A stretch of 64,000 nt of DNA from Microbacterium sp. MYb66 (GCF_002979435.1 NZ_PCOV01000004.1:186001-250000); one strand, 5' to 3'. Counted from the first letter of the stretch, positions 45,022 to 55,191 are shown. The notes: generated from the letters alone by a model not told the origin. Numbers and translations: made by a program.

Positions 45022-45701
45022 CCCGTATCCTTCTCGTCGAAGACGAACCCGACCTCGCCGATCCACTCGCCTACCTGTTGCGCCGCGAGGGCTACGAGGT
45101 GGAGATCGCGGAGGACGGTCCCGGTGCGCTCACGGCGTTCCGGGAGCGCGGCGCCGACATCGTGCTGCTCGACCTGATGCTTCCGGGGATGCCGGGAACC
45201 GAGGTGTGTCGCCAGATCCGGTCGACGTCGGCGGTGCCGATCATCATGCTCACCGCCAAGGACTCCGAGGTGGACATCGTCGTGGGTCTCGAACTCGGTG
45301 CCGACGACTACATCACGAAGCCGTACTCGTCGCGGGAGCTGCTGGCACGGATGCGTGCCGTACTGCGCCGAGTCGTGCAGGCGGAGAACGAACTGGACGA
45401 GCGCGTGCTCGACGGAGGGCGGGTCTCCCTCGACATCGACCGGCACACGGTCTCCGTGGCCGGCGCTCAGATCAACATGCCGCTGAAGGAGTTCGAACTG
45501 CTCGAGGTACTGATGCGCAACTCCGGGCGTGTGCTCACCCGGGGCCAGCTCATCGACCGGGTGTGGGGGAGCGACTACTTCGGCGACACCAAGACCCTCG
45601 ACGTGCACATCAAGCGCATCCGCTCCCGCATCGAGGAGAACCCGAGCGAGCCCGTGATGCTCGTCACCGTGCGTGGTCTGGGCTACCGCTTCGAAGGCTG
45701 A
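45018..45701 (+). CDS. regX3: Phosphate-responsive regulator RegX3 (PhoP)
   Basis: A 227-aa OmpR-family response regulator. The receiver has phospho-acceptor Asp52 (IVLLDLMLPG), acidic pocket VEDEPD and Lys in DDYITKPYS. The winged helix contains GSDYFGDTKTLDVHIKRIRSRIEENP. It should bind the GTTCACC repeats found before pstS, ppk and phoU. Translation is coupled to senX3. Confidence 0.95.
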   Translation: MTRILLVEDEPDLADPLAYLLRREGYEVEIAEDGPGALTAFRERGADIVLLDLMLPGMPGTEVCRQIRSTSAVPIIMLTAKDSEVDIVVGLELGADDYITKPYSSRELLARMRAVLRRVVQAENELDERVLDGGRVSLDIDRHTVSVAGAQINMPLKEFELLEVLMRNSGRVLTRGQLIDRVWGSDYFGDTKTLDVHIKRIRSRIEENPSEPVMLVTVRGLGYRFEG

Positions 45702-45718
45702 GGCGCCGCCGGAACACG

Positions 45719-45754
45719 GAAGAGGCCGACACCCCACGGGGTGCCGGCCTCTTC
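45719..45754. terminator. Terminator between regX3 and the lipoprotein gene
   Basis: A 15-bp stem with one A-C mismatch (45719-45733 with 45740-45754) and a 6-nt loop, between two convergent genes. Confidence 0.8.
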
Positions 45755-45775
45755 TCTCGCTGGTTCCGCGAGTGG

Positions 45776-46303
45776 TCAGTCCTCCGGCGCCGGGGCGGCC
45801 GTGTCGGTCGGGGTCGGCTGCGGGGTGCGCACCGATTCCGAGGGGACCAGGTCGGAGTAGTAGGAGAGGGAGCCGTCGAGGACGGGGATCTCGCTCTTGA
45901 CGCCCGTGGAGTCGCCCGACTGGAAATGCATCTCGACGGTCGCGCCCGGCTTGGTGTCGAGTCCGACGATCCGCAGGGGCTCCTCGTCGGCGCCGAGGCT
46001 CACGGTGTCGCCCGCGGGAACGGTGATGGTGAACGGCTCGATTCCCTCGAGGGAGATCGTGAGCGTCGCGCTCTCATCGGTGGGGTTCACGATCGCGGCG
46101 ATCAGGTTGCCGATCGAGCCGTCTTCGGTGGCGATCACCAGGGCGTTGCGCACGTCGATCGGTCCGTCGGCGTCGGAGATGTTCACACCGTCGGATGCCG
46201 GGTATTCGATCTTCGTCGACTGGGGCGTGATGAATGTGCACCCGGTCGCGCCGAGCAGAACGAGGGCGCTGAGGGCTGCAGACGCAACAAGGCGCGATTT
46301 CAC
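45776..46303 (-). CDS. Predicted lipoprotein of unknown function
   Basis: A 175-aa exported protein: signal peptide ending GATGC, then a beta-rich Ig-like domain (about residues 40-145) and a Pro/Thr-rich C-terminus. No named family is recognised. The GTG start at 46303 is chosen because AGGAGG lies 4 nt upstream. It is divergent from carD with a 134-bp gap. The fold type suggests a role in cell-envelope stability or protein contact, but this is only a guess from composition. Confidence 0.75.
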   Translation of the reverse strand: MKSRLVASAALSALVLLGATGCTFITPQSTKIEYPASDGVNISDADGPIDVRNALVIATEDGSIGNLIAAIVNPTDESATLTISLEGIEPFTITVPAGDTVSLGADEEPLRIVGLDTKPGATVEMHFQSGDSTGVKSEIPVLDGSLSYYSDLVPSESVRTPQPTPTDTAAPAPED

Positions 46304-46437
46304 GGGTCCTCCTGAGGTCCGGCGGGATATCCGCATCCATTCTATGGGTAAGTCGTGACGGCTCCGGGCCCGGGGAGCGCGAACCTTAGCGCATATCCCC
46401 TGTGGTATCCTTGAGGTTGCCGAAAGGACACGTTTTT

Positions 46438-46920
46438 ATGCTTTTTGAGGTTGGCGAGACCGTCGTCTATCCCCACCATGGCGCTGCGACCATCATCGAG
46501 GTCAAGGAGCGCATCATCAAGGGTGAGGCGAAGAAATACCTGAAGCTCAACGTCACGCAGGGCGATCTCATCATCGAGGTCCCCGCGGAGAATGTCGACC
46601 TGGTCGGCGTTCGCGACGTCATCGGCAAGGAAGGCCTCGATCACGTCTTCGAGGTGCTGCGAGCACCCTTCACAGAAGAGCCCACGAACTGGTCGCGTCG
46701 ATACAAGGCGAACCTTGAGAAACTCGCCTCCGGCGATGTGATCAAGGTGAGCGAGGTCGTCCGCGACCTGTGGCGCCGCGATCAGGACCGCGGACTCTCC
46801 GCGGGCGAGAAGCGGATGCTGGCGAAGGCTCGTCAGATCCTGATCTCCGAGCTCGCGCTCGCAGAGAAGACCGATGAGGACAAGGCGGGCGCACTGCTCG
46901 ACGAGGTCCTCGCTTCCTGA
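46438..46920 (+). CDS. carD: CarD family RNA polymerase-binding transcription regulator
   Basis: A 160-aa CarD. The N-terminal Tudor-like RNA-polymerase interaction domain (about residues 1-55) starts [17 protein letters not shown]. The helical C-terminal DNA-contact domain (about 65-160) has [32 protein letters not shown]. CarD stabilises the open promoter complex at rRNA and other promoters and is essential in mycobacteria. The start at 46438 has AAAGGA upstream. It is followed by ispDF as in mycobacteria (carD-ispD-ispF). Confidence 0.96.
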   Translation: MLFEVGETVVYPHHGAATIIEVKERIIKGEAKKYLKLNVTQGDLIIEVPAENVDLVGVRDVIGKEGLDHVFEVLRAPFTEEPTNWSRRYKANLEKLASGDVIKVSEVVRDLWRRDQDRGLSAGEKRMLAKARQILISELALAEKTDEDKAGALLDEVLAS

Positions 46921-46930
46921 GCTCTTTCAC

Positions 46931-46966
46931 GACGGAAGGCGGATGCTTCGGCATCCGCCTTTCGTC
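46931..46966 (+). terminator. UUCG-capped terminator downstream of carD
   Basis: A 16-bp stem including one G-U pair (46931-46946 with 46951-46966) closed by a TTCG tetraloop, 11 bp after the carD stop. The fusion gene downstream has its own start signal. Confidence 0.88.
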
Positions 46967-46989
46967 GTCTTCGCCGGTAACGTGATGCT

Positions 46990-48183
46990 GTGACCATCAT
47001 CCCCGTCCCGCGCACCGCGATCATCGTCGTGGCCGCCGGCTCCGGCACCCGCCTGGCCGCCGGCGCCCCGAAGGCGTTCGTCGGCATCGACGCCCGCTCC
47101 ATCCTCCGTCACGCGCTCGAGGGCGTCTTCGCGGCTGCGCCCGCCCAGGTGGTCGTCGTCGCACCCGCCGGTCTCGAGGGCGACGCCGAGACCGAGATGC
47201 GCGCGGCCGCCGGGGATCGAGGCGATCTGGGCCGTGTCGTGACCGGTGGTGCCACTCGCCAGCAATCGGTGTCGGCGGGGCTCGCGGCGCTGTGGGGCGA
47301 CGTCGACACGGTCCTCGTGCACGATGCCGCCCGAGCGCTCACCCCTCCCTCGCAGATCGACGCCGTCATGGCCGCGGTCACCGCAGAAGTCGGCGTCATC
47401 CCCGTGCTTCCGGTGGTCGACACGCTCAAGAAGGTCGCAGACGGGGCTGTGGTCTCCGCGGTCGACCGCTCCGAGCTCGCCGCGGCGCAGACACCGCAGG
47501 GGTTTCCGCGGGGTCTCCTCGAGGCGGCCTACGCCGCCGCGCTCGCGGGCGGGACGGAGTACACCGACGACGCGGCGCTGTTCGCCGCCGCCGGCCACCC
47601 GGTGCGGCACATCGACGGCTCGGAGCGTGCTTTCAAGATCACGACTCCGGCCGATCTCGAGCGCGCTCGGCATCTGCTGGCTCCCTCTGCCGCTCCCGGC
47701 ATCCTGCGCGTGGGCATCGGAACCGATGTCCACGCCTTCGGCGGCGAGGGGAATCTCTGGCTCGCCGGTCTCGAGTGGCCGGGGGAGCAGCCGCTGTCCG
47801 GGCATTCGGACGGCGACGCCGTCGCTCACGCGATCGTCGATGCGCTTCTGGGTGCGGCGGGACTCGGCGACATCGGCGAGCACTTCGGCACCTCGCATCC
47901 CGAATACGCCGGGGCGCACGCCGAGGTCTTCCTCGCACGCACGCGCGAGCTGCTGACAGCAGCCGGATTCCGGATCGGGAACGTCTCCGTGCAGATGCAG
48001 GCGAACAGGCCGCGTTTCAGTTCCCGGCGGATCGAGGCCGAGCGCACGCTGTCGGCGGTGCTGGGTGCGCCGGTGTCGGTGACGGCGACGACGACCGACA
48101 GGCTCGGGTTCCCAGGGCGGGGCGAAGGCATCTCGGTGACCGCCGTCGCCTCGGTCGTCACGCAGGACCCGCAGAACCGCTGA
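46990..48183 (+). CDS. ispDF: Bifunctional IspD-IspF (MEP cytidylyltransferase / MECDP synthase)
   Basis: A 397-aa fusion acting at two steps of the non-mevalonate isoprenoid pathway. The IspD domain (about residues 1-228) has AAGSGTRLAAGAPKAF and VLVHDAARAL. The IspF domain (about 238-397) has the metal site GIGTDVHAF, GHSDGDAVAHAIVDALLGA and the C-terminal TTTDRLGFPGRGEGI. The GTG start at 46990 has TAACGT exactly 6 nt upstream, fitting leaderless translation. The fusion replaces the two separate genes seen in mycobacteria. Confidence 0.95.
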   Translation: MTIIPVPRTAIIVVAAGSGTRLAAGAPKAFVGIDARSILRHALEGVFAAAPAQVVVVAPAGLEGDAETEMRAAAGDRGDLGRVVTGGATRQQSVSAGLAALWGDVDTVLVHDAARALTPPSQIDAVMAAVTAEVGVIPVLPVVDTLKKVADGAVVSAVDRSELAAAQTPQGFPRGLLEAAYAAALAGGTEYTDDAALFAAAGHPVRHIDGSERAFKITTPADLERARHLLAPSAAPGILRVGIGTDVHAFGGEGNLWLAGLEWPGEQPLSGHSDGDAVAHAIVDALLGAAGLGDIGEHFGTSHPEYAGAHAEVFLARTRELLTAAGFRIGNVSVQMQANRPRFSSRRIEAERTLSAVLGAPVSVTATTTDRLGFPGRGEGISVTAVASVVTQDPQNR

Positions 48184-48283
48184 CGGTCGGCGGAATCCGC
48201 CCGATCCGCCCACGAAGCGTCATGAGGCGGCGGAATCATCGGCCGAGGGCTGGCGCTCAGCAGTCGCCGAGTAGGCTTGAGCG

Positions 48284-49687
48284 GTGACACTCCGCCTCTA
48301 CGACACCCGCGCACAACTGCTGCGCGACTTCGTGCCTCTCGATCCCGAGAACATCACGATGTACGTGTGCGGACCCACGGTGCAGTCCGGACCCCACATC
48401 GGCCATGTCCGGGCGGCTCTGAGCTTCGACCTGCTGCGCCGCTGGCTCGAGCACAGCCACGGCCGCGTCACCTTCGTGCGCAACGTCACCGACATCGACG
48501 ACAAGGTGCTCGCCAACGCGTCGGACACCGAGCCGTGGTGGGCGCTCGCCTACCGGATGGAGCAGGAGTTCACCGCGGCATATGCCGGGGTCGGCATCCT
48601 TCCGCCGACGTACGAGCCTCGCGCCACGGCATCCGTCCCGCAGATGCAGGAGCTCATCACTCTGCTGATCCAGCGGGGGCACGCGTACTCTGCGCCGGAT
48701 GGTTCCGGCGACGTCTACTTCGACGTGCGATCGTGGCCGGACTACGGATCGCTCACGCATCAGTCGCTCGACGCCATGGAGGCGGCGGAGGATGCCGACC
48801 CGCGCGGCAAGCGCAACCCGCAGGACTTCGCCCTCTGGAAGGGCGCCAAGCCCGAGGAGCCGGCGGATGCGACCTGGCCGTCGCCCTGGGGACCCGGGCG
48901 ACCCGGATGGCACATCGAGTGCTCCGCGATGTCGAAGCGCTACCTCGGCGCCGAGTTCGACATCCACGGCGGCGGGCTGGACCTGCGGTTCCCGCACCAC
49001 GAGAACGAGCTCGCGCAGTCGACGGCGGCCGGCGACGGCTTCGCCCGCTACTGGGTCCACAACGGGCTCGTGACCGTCGGCGGTCAGAAGATGTCGAAGT
49101 CGCTCGGCAACTTCACCCTCGCGGTCGACGTGCTGGCTGCGCACGACCCGCTGGTCGTCCGCTACGCGCTCGCATCAGCGCACTACCGCTCGAGCCTCGA
49201 CCTCACCGAGTCGTCGTGGGCGGAAGCGGATGCTGCGCTGGGGCGCATCGGCACATTCATCGCCCGGGCCCGCCGCAGCCTCGCCGGGGCGCCGGACGAA
49301 GCGAGGATCGGCGAGATCCCCGAGGCGTTCGCCGTCGCGATGGATGACGATCTCGGCGTTCCCCAGGCCCTTGCCGTGCTGCACGAGACGGTGCGACGCG
49401 GCAATACGGCAATCGACGCCGGAGTGGATGCGGAGGCCTGGGACGCGTTCGTCCAGGTGGATGCGATGGTCCGTCTCCTCGGCTTCGAAGAACTCATGTC
49501 CAGCGGGGGAGATCTCGCTGAGCACCGGACTCTGGACTCTCTCGTCCAGACGATGATCACCCAGCGCGCCCAGGCACGCGCTGACAAGGACTGGGCAGCG
49601 GCGGATCGCATCCGTGATGCGATCGCCGCTGCAGGAATCACGCTGGAGGACACTCCGGCCGGAACTCATTGGAGTATCGATGGCTAA
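48284..49687 (+). CDS. cysS: Cysteinyl-tRNA synthetase
   Basis: A 467-aa class I aminoacyl-tRNA synthetase. It has a HIGH motif in [14 protein letters not shown] in [11 protein letters not shown], and zinc ligands in [15 protein letters not shown] and PHHENE. The DALR-type anticodon domain is at the C-terminus ([13 protein letters not shown]). It belongs to the tRNA-charging CysS type and not MshC, judging by its place beside rlmB and the C-terminal domain. TAGGCT lies exactly 6 nt before the GTG start. It overlaps rlmB by 8 bp. Confidence 0.95.
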   Translation: MTLRLYDTRAQLLRDFVPLDPENITMYVCGPTVQSGPHIGHVRAALSFDLLRRWLEHSHGRVTFVRNVTDIDDKVLANASDTEPWWALAYRMEQEFTAAYAGVGILPPTYEPRATASVPQMQELITLLIQRGHAYSAPDGSGDVYFDVRSWPDYGSLTHQSLDAMEAAEDADPRGKRNPQDFALWKGAKPEEPADATWPSPWGPGRPGWHIECSAMSKRYLGAEFDIHGGGLDLRFPHHENELAQSTAAGDGFARYWVHNGLVTVGGQKMSKSLGNFTLAVDVLAAHDPLVVRYALASAHYRSSLDLTESSWAEADAALGRIGTFIARARRSLAGAPDEARIGEIPEAFAVAMDDDLGVPQALAVLHETVRRGNTAIDAGVDAEAWDAFVQVDAMVRLLGFEELMSSGGDLAEHRTLDSLVQTMITQRAQARADKDWAAADRIRDAIAAAGITLEDTPAGTHWSIDG

Positions 49688-50693
49688 GCCAGGGCGCCCC
49701 GGCGCGAGCAAGGGAAACAAGAAGGGCCCGACCAAGGGCACCGGCGGACTCGGGCGCAAGGCGCTCGAGGGGCGGGGACCGACGCCGAAAGCGGAGGATC
49801 GCGCCTGGCACCCGGCGGGCAAGCGCAAGGCCGCGGCCGAGCGCTATGCCGCCGCGACGGGCGGCAAGGGCCGCCCCGGCGGGAGCCGTCCGGGATCCGG
49901 TGGCGGTTCGAACCGTGCCCCGAAGGCCAAGGCAGGAGACGACACCGAGAACGTGACGGGTCGCAACTCCGTCCTCGAGGCCCTGCGGGCGAAGATCCCG
50001 GCGACCGCGTTCTACATCGCCCAGCGCGTCGAGATGGACGATCGTGTGAAGGAGATGCTGGCGATCGCCACGAATCGCGGGATCCCGGTGATGGAGGTCA
50101 CGCGTCCGGAGCTCGACCGCATGGCCGGCTTCGACGGTGTGCACCAGGGCGTCGCGATCAAGGTGCCCCCTTACGAGTACGCGCACCCGCAGGATCTGCT
50201 CGAGCAGGTCATCGACCGGGGCGATGTACCGCTGTTCGTCGCGCTCGACGGCATCACCGACCCGCGCAACCTGGGCGCGATCATCCGCTCCACCGCAGCG
50301 TTCGGCGGCCACGGCATCATCCTTCCGCAGCGTCGCTCGGCGGGTGTCAACTCCGCGGCCTGGAAGACGAGTGCCGGAGCCGTCGCCCGGACCCCTGTGG
50401 CCCTGGCGACCAACCTCACGACGCAGCTCAAGGAGTTCAAGAAGCAGGGCGTGTTCGTGCTCGGCCTCGACGGCGACGGCGATGTGTCGCTCCCGGAGCT
50501 GCAGCTGGCTGATCGACCTGTCGTGATCGTGGTCGGCTCGGAGGGCAAGGGCCTGTCCCGACTCGTCTCCGAGACCTGCGATCAGATCGTCTCGATCCCG
50601 ATCTCTGCGGCCACCGAATCGCTGAACGCCGGCATCGCGACGTCGGTCGCGCTCTACCAGGTCGCGTCGCTCCGCGCCGCGAAGAAGAACTAG
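49680..50693 (+). CDS. rlmB: 23S rRNA (guanosine-2'-O)-methyltransferase RlmB
   Basis: A 337-aa SPOUT (TrmH/SpoU) methyltransferase. A basic, Gly-rich N-terminal tail (about residues 1-85) precedes an L30e-like substrate-binding domain (NVTGRNSVLEALRAKIPA). The knotted catalytic domain has NLGAIIRSTAAFG, VVGSEGKGLS and ATESLNAGIATSVALYQV. It probably methylates G2251 of 23S rRNA. It follows cysS with an 8-bp overlap, the usual actinobacterial order. Confidence 0.93.
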   Translation: MAKPGRPGASKGNKKGPTKGTGGLGRKALEGRGPTPKAEDRAWHPAGKRKAAAERYAAATGGKGRPGGSRPGSGGGSNRAPKAKAGDDTENVTGRNSVLEALRAKIPATAFYIAQRVEMDDRVKEMLAIATNRGIPVMEVTRPELDRMAGFDGVHQGVAIKVPPYEYAHPQDLLEQVIDRGDVPLFVALDGITDPRNLGAIIRSTAAFGGHGIILPQRRSAGVNSAAWKTSAGAVARTPVALATNLTTQLKEFKKQGVFVLGLDGDGDVSLPELQLADRPVVIVVGSEGKGLSRLVSETCDQIVSIPISAATESLNAGIATSVALYQVASLRAAKKN

Positions 50694-50715
50694 ACCGTCC
50701 GAGGGAAGGCAGACC

Positions 50716-51357
50716 ATGGCTCGCATCATCGTGCTCGGAGGGACCGGGTACGCCGGTCTCCACATCGTCATGGAGGCGGTGAGCCGAGGCCATGCGGTGA
50801 TCGCGATCTCGCGTTCCGAGCCGACCGAACCCGTGGCGGGCGCCGCGTACGTGCAGGGCTCCGCTCTCGATCTGGCGCCTCTCGCGGATGCCTTCGTCGG
50901 TGCGGATGCCGTGGTCTCGGCTCTCTCCCCGCGCGGTGACATGGAAGACCGCGCGCTCGAGGCGCTGTCGAACATCGTCGAGCAGATCGCCGGCACGGAC
51001 ACCCGCCTCGGCGTGGTCGGGGGTGCCGGCGGGAGCCTGATCGCCCCCGGCGGCCCGCGGCTGTTCGACCAGGGGTTCCCCGAGGAGTACAAGCACGAGG
51101 CTCAGGTCGGCATCGACTCCCTCGCCCTCCTGGAGGAGACGGATGCGGGACTCGATTGGTTCTTCATCCACCCGGCCGAGGTCTTCGGCCCCTGGGCCGA
51201 GGGCGAGCGCACCGGGCACTACCGCGACGGCGGCGACGTGATCGTGCGCGATGCCGACGGCAAGTCGTACATCTCGGGTGCCGACTTCGCGGTCGCCGTC
51301 GTCGACGAGATCGAGCAGGGCAACCACCACCGCGAGCGGTTCACCGTCGGCTACTGA
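50716..51357 (+). CDS. NAD(P)-binding Rossmann-fold oxidoreductase
   Basis: A 213-aa short atypical SDR/NmrA-like protein with the dinucleotide motif GGTGYAG near the N-terminus and a conserved VVGGAGGSL segment, like the YwnB/BVR-B group. No clear catalytic Tyr-x-x-x-Lys is visible, as is usual in this group. The substrate is unknown. GAGGGA precedes the ATG; it lies 22 bp after rlmB and may share its transcript. Confidence 0.8.
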   Translation: MARIIVLGGTGYAGLHIVMEAVSRGHAVIAISRSEPTEPVAGAAYVQGSALDLAPLADAFVGADAVVSALSPRGDMEDRALEALSNIVEQIAGTDTRLGVVGGAGGSLIAPGGPRLFDQGFPEEYKHEAQVGIDSLALLEETDAGLDWFFIHPAEVFGPWAEGERTGHYRDGGDVIVRDADGKSYISGADFAVAVVDEIEQGNHHRERFTVGY

Positions 51358-51402
51358 CGGTCCTCGAACGCCGCCGGCTGCGCTGCTTCTCGCCGAGCCG
51401 GG

Positions 51403-52707
51403 TCAGACCAGGTCTCGCCAGTCGACGTCCTCGTCCTCATCGGTGACCGGCGTCACGCCTGTGATCACCGGCAGACTCATCGTCTCGGTGGGCGGGCCCA
51501 TGATGGTGGCCTCGTCGCGCCGGTGGCGCAGGACCTCGTTGATGTAGCTGGTCAGCACCTCGGCGAGCGGGATCGAGCGTCCTTCCGCCTGCGAGAGGTA
51601 CCAGCGGTGCTCCAGCACCTGGTGGAAGACCTCGGCCGGCTCGAGCTTGGCGCGCAGCTCATACGGGATGGCGCGAACGACGGGCTCGAACACGCGGGTG
51701 AGCCACTCGTGCGCGTACATCTCCTCGTCCGCCCACTGCTTGGTCGACCGGGCACGGAACTCGTCGAGGTCGTTGAGCAGACGACGGGCCTGGTTCTCTT
51801 CGACATCCAGTCCGGTGAGACGGATGAGGCGCCGCTGATGGTGCCCGGCGTCCACGACTTTCGGTTGGATCTCGACGACGGTGCCGTCGGCCGTCGTCGA
51901 CATGGACATCTCGTCGATGTCGAAACCCAGCGCGTTCAGACGCTCGACACGCTCCGTGATCCGCCACGTCTCGGCAGCGGAGAAGGATTCCTGCGCGGTG
52001 AGCTCCGCCCACAGCGACCGGTACGACGACACGATGCCGTCGGCGATCGCGACGGCATCCACGCCGTGCTCGAGGCGTCCGCCTGCCGCGAGGTCCATGA
52101 TCTCGCCGGCGATGTTCGTGCGGGCGAGGTCCAGGTCGTAGGCGCGCTGCCCGTCGGTCAGGCCCTCCTCGTGGAGCTCTCCGGTCTCGGCATCGACCAG
52201 ATAGGCGGCGAAGGCACCGGCATCGCGCCGGAACAGGGTGTTCGACAGCGACACGTCGCCCCAGTAGAAGCCCACGTTGTGTAGACGCACCAGCAGCAGC
52301 GCGAGTGCGTCGACGAGACGGTTTGCGGTGTCCGGACGCAGGACGCGGGTGAACAGGGCGCGGTAGGGCATCGAGAAGCGGAGATGCGAGGTGACCAGGG
52401 CCGCCGGAAGGGGGCTGCCGTCGGCATCCGTCCGTCCGGCGATGACGGCCACCCGGTCGACGCAGGGCACATCGAGGCGGGCGAGGTTGCCGAGCATGTC
52501 GTACTCGCGTTGCGCCATCTCCGCCGTGGTCTCCTTGACGGCGATCACTCGGCCGGAGAGATCGGCGAAGCGCACCAGGTGGCGGGAGAGGCCTTTGGGC
52601 AGCGAGACGATGTGCTCGGAAGGCCACTTCGCGAGTGTGGTGGACCAGGGGAGGGAGAGGAGGCCGGGGTCGATCTTGCTCGCGGTGATCCGCAGCGAAT
52701 CCTGCAT
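51403..52707 (-). CDS. DUF4032 protein with a kinase-like N-terminal fold
   Basis: A 434-aa protein. The N-terminal half resembles an LPS/small-molecule kinase: VIAVKET carries the ATP Lys, FYWGDVSLSN is the catalytic loop with Asp and Asn, and AYLVDAETGE sits in the metal-binding position. The second half (about residues 260-434) is the DUF4032-specific region. Function unknown in all members I know of. It lies directly downstream of the MsiK-type ATPase gene on the same strand, separated by a terminator hairpin. Confidence 0.83.
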   Translation of the reverse strand: MQDSLRITASKIDPGLLSLPWSTTLAKWPSEHIVSLPKGLSRHLVRFADLSGRVIAVKETTAEMAQREYDMLGNLARLDVPCVDRVAVIAGRTDADGSPLPAALVTSHLRFSMPYRALFTRVLRPDTANRLVDALALLLVRLHNVGFYWGDVSLSNTLFRRDAGAFAAYLVDAETGELHEEGLTDGQRAYDLDLARTNIAGEIMDLAAGGRLEHGVDAVAIADGIVSSYRSLWAELTAQESFSAAETWRITERVERLNALGFDIDEMSMSTTADGTVVEIQPKVVDAGHHQRRLIRLTGLDVEENQARRLLNDLDEFRARSTKQWADEEMYAHEWLTRVFEPVVRAIPYELRAKLEPAEVFHQVLEHRWYLSQAEGRSIPLAEVLTSYINEVLRHRRDEATIMGPPTETMSLPVITGVTPVTDEDEDVDWRDLV

Positions 52708-52740
52708 GGCGCTCCCGGGGTGAGATGAGGAAGGAAAAAC

Positions 52741-52783
52741 CAGACGCGGCGCAGGCGACCGAAGTCAGCCTGCGCCGCGTCTG
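52741..52783 (-). terminator. Rho-independent terminator of the MsiK-type gene
   Basis: A perfect 16-bp stem (52741-52756 with 52768-52783) with an 11-nt loop, followed on the minus strand by GTTTTTCC. This is the only terminator in the window with a clear T-run; it lies 10 bp after the stop. Confidence 0.9.
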
Positions 52784-52792
52784 TGGATCCGA

Positions 52793-53896
<1,104 letters not shown>

Positions 53897-53912
53897 TGTT
53901 GTTTCTCCTTCA

Positions 53913-53984
53913 CCGGCAGGTACGTGCCGGACGATCCGTAGTGATGAAGCGGTGGAATGAACCACCGTGACCCATCATTGGGTC
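53913..53984 (-). promoter_or_regulatory. Inverted repeats in the promoter/leader of the MsiK-type gene
   Basis: Three small perfect inverted repeats in the 230-bp gap: CCGGCA/TGCCGG (53913-53930), GGTGG/CCACC (53951-53966) and GACCCA-N4-TGGGTC (53969-53984). The last lies near a -10-like CATACT on the minus strand. They are candidate operators; no exact match to a known regulator site is claimed. The other half of the gap holds a -10-like TAGCAT at 54038-54043 for the DsbA-fold gene. Confidence 0.4.
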
Positions 53985-54126
53985 GGGATCAGTATGACAT
54001 GAACGGCTGTACCTGGGTATTTCTCAGCCTCACTGGCTAGCATCGAACTCGGCCGCGCGCTGCGGCGATCGTCGCCGAGCGGCGGTCGGGGCCAACCCGG
54101 ACCCCCAGAGACTCACAAGAGGAACG

Positions 54127-55077
54127 ATGTCGAGCGACGAAACGCCGAACGTCCCCACGCCTCGCAATTCTCGCGAGGCCGTGCGGGAGAAGGCTCAGCA
54201 AGTGCACGCCCAGCAGTCGAGGGCGCGTCTCATGCGACGGATCATCATCGGCGCGGTCGCGATCGTCGCCGTCGGAGCGATCGGCACCGCGGTGACTCTC
54301 GCGGTGTCGGCTCAGGTGTCCAAGCCGCGGCTCACCCCGAGCGGGATGGAATCGGACGGCGTCGTCGTCACCGACATCGGCGCGGTCGCGACATCCGATC
54401 AGATGCCGGCGAATCCGACACCCGATCCGACTGAGGCCGGAGAGACCGCGACACCCACGCCGAAGGCCACCTCGTCCGAGAAGGTGGACATCCACGTCTA
54501 CGTCGATTACCTCTCGCCGGATGCCGGGAAGTTCGAGCGTGCCAACGCCCGGCAGTTCGCAGGCTGGATCAACGAGGGTGCGGTCACCGTCAGCTATCAC
54601 CCGGTCGCGCTTCTCACCGCCAGCTCCAACGGCACCAAGTACTCGCTGCGCTCCGCTGCGGCCGCCGCCTGCGTGGCGACCCACTCGCCCGCGCAGTTCT
54701 ACGCGTTCAACCACGACCTGCTCGACGACCAGCCCCAGGTCGGCAGCGACGGGCTCTCCGACGAGGAGCTGGCGAACCTCGCCGGCGCCGTCGGCGTCGA
54801 CAACGGCAAGGCCGTGCGGTCGTGCATCGAGAACGGCGACTTCGTCAGCTGGGCGAAGGAAGCGACGACCCGCGCTCTCGACGGCCCGCTCGCCGGTTCC
54901 AACGATCTCGTGCTGACCGCTGCGCCCATGATCGTCGCGAACGGCGAGGCCTACGTGGGTGCTCTCGACGACCCCGCCGAGTTCTCGCAGTTCGTGCTCA
55001 GCGTGGCGAGCGACGCGTCTCGCGAGACCCCGACCCCCACCCCGACGCCGACGGGGACCGCCACGCCCACCCCGTAG
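54127..55077 (+). CDS. Membrane-anchored DsbA-fold protein lacking the catalytic cysteines
   Basis: A 316-aa protein. A cytoplasmic basic N-terminus (about residues 1-37) is followed by one membrane helix (38-60), a Pro/Thr-rich linker (90-117), a DsbA-like thioredoxin fold (about 118-300) and a PT-repeat tail. The segment VDYLSPDAGKFE aligns with the usual VDFxCPYCGxFE, so the CxxC site is Ser130-Pro-Asp-Ala133. The cis-Pro loop (TAAPMIVANG) is kept. It therefore cannot act as a dithiol oxidase and may be a binding or chaperone protein. AAGAGGAACG precedes the ATG. Confidence 0.85.
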   Translation: MSSDETPNVPTPRNSREAVREKAQQVHAQQSRARLMRRIIIGAVAIVAVGAIGTAVTLAVSAQVSKPRLTPSGMESDGVVVTDIGAVATSDQMPANPTPDPTEAGETATPTPKATSSEKVDIHVYVDYLSPDAGKFERANARQFAGWINEGAVTVSYHPVALLTASSNGTKYSLRSAAAAACVATHSPAQFYAFNHDLLDDQPQVGSDGLSDEELANLAGAVGVDNGKAVRSCIENGDFVSWAKEATTRALDGPLAGSNDLVLTAAPMIVANGEAYVGALDDPAEFSQFVLSVASDASRETPTPTPTPTGTATPTP

Positions 55078-55118
55078 TTCGAAGCGGGGTCGATGCCATC
55101 GCTAAGCTGGTGGCATCC

Positions 55119-55191
55119 GCCGACTTGGCGCAATTGGTAGCGCACCGTACTTGTAATACGGGGGTTACGGGTTCGAGTCCCGTAGTCGGCT
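55119..55191 (+). tRNA. tRNA-Thr (anticodon TGT)
   Basis: A cloverleaf with acceptor arms GCCGACT/AGTCGGC, anticodon stem CCGTA/TACGG with loop CTTGTAA, and T-loop TTCGAGT. The anticodon TGT reads ACA and other ACN codons. CCA is not encoded. Confidence 0.95.
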
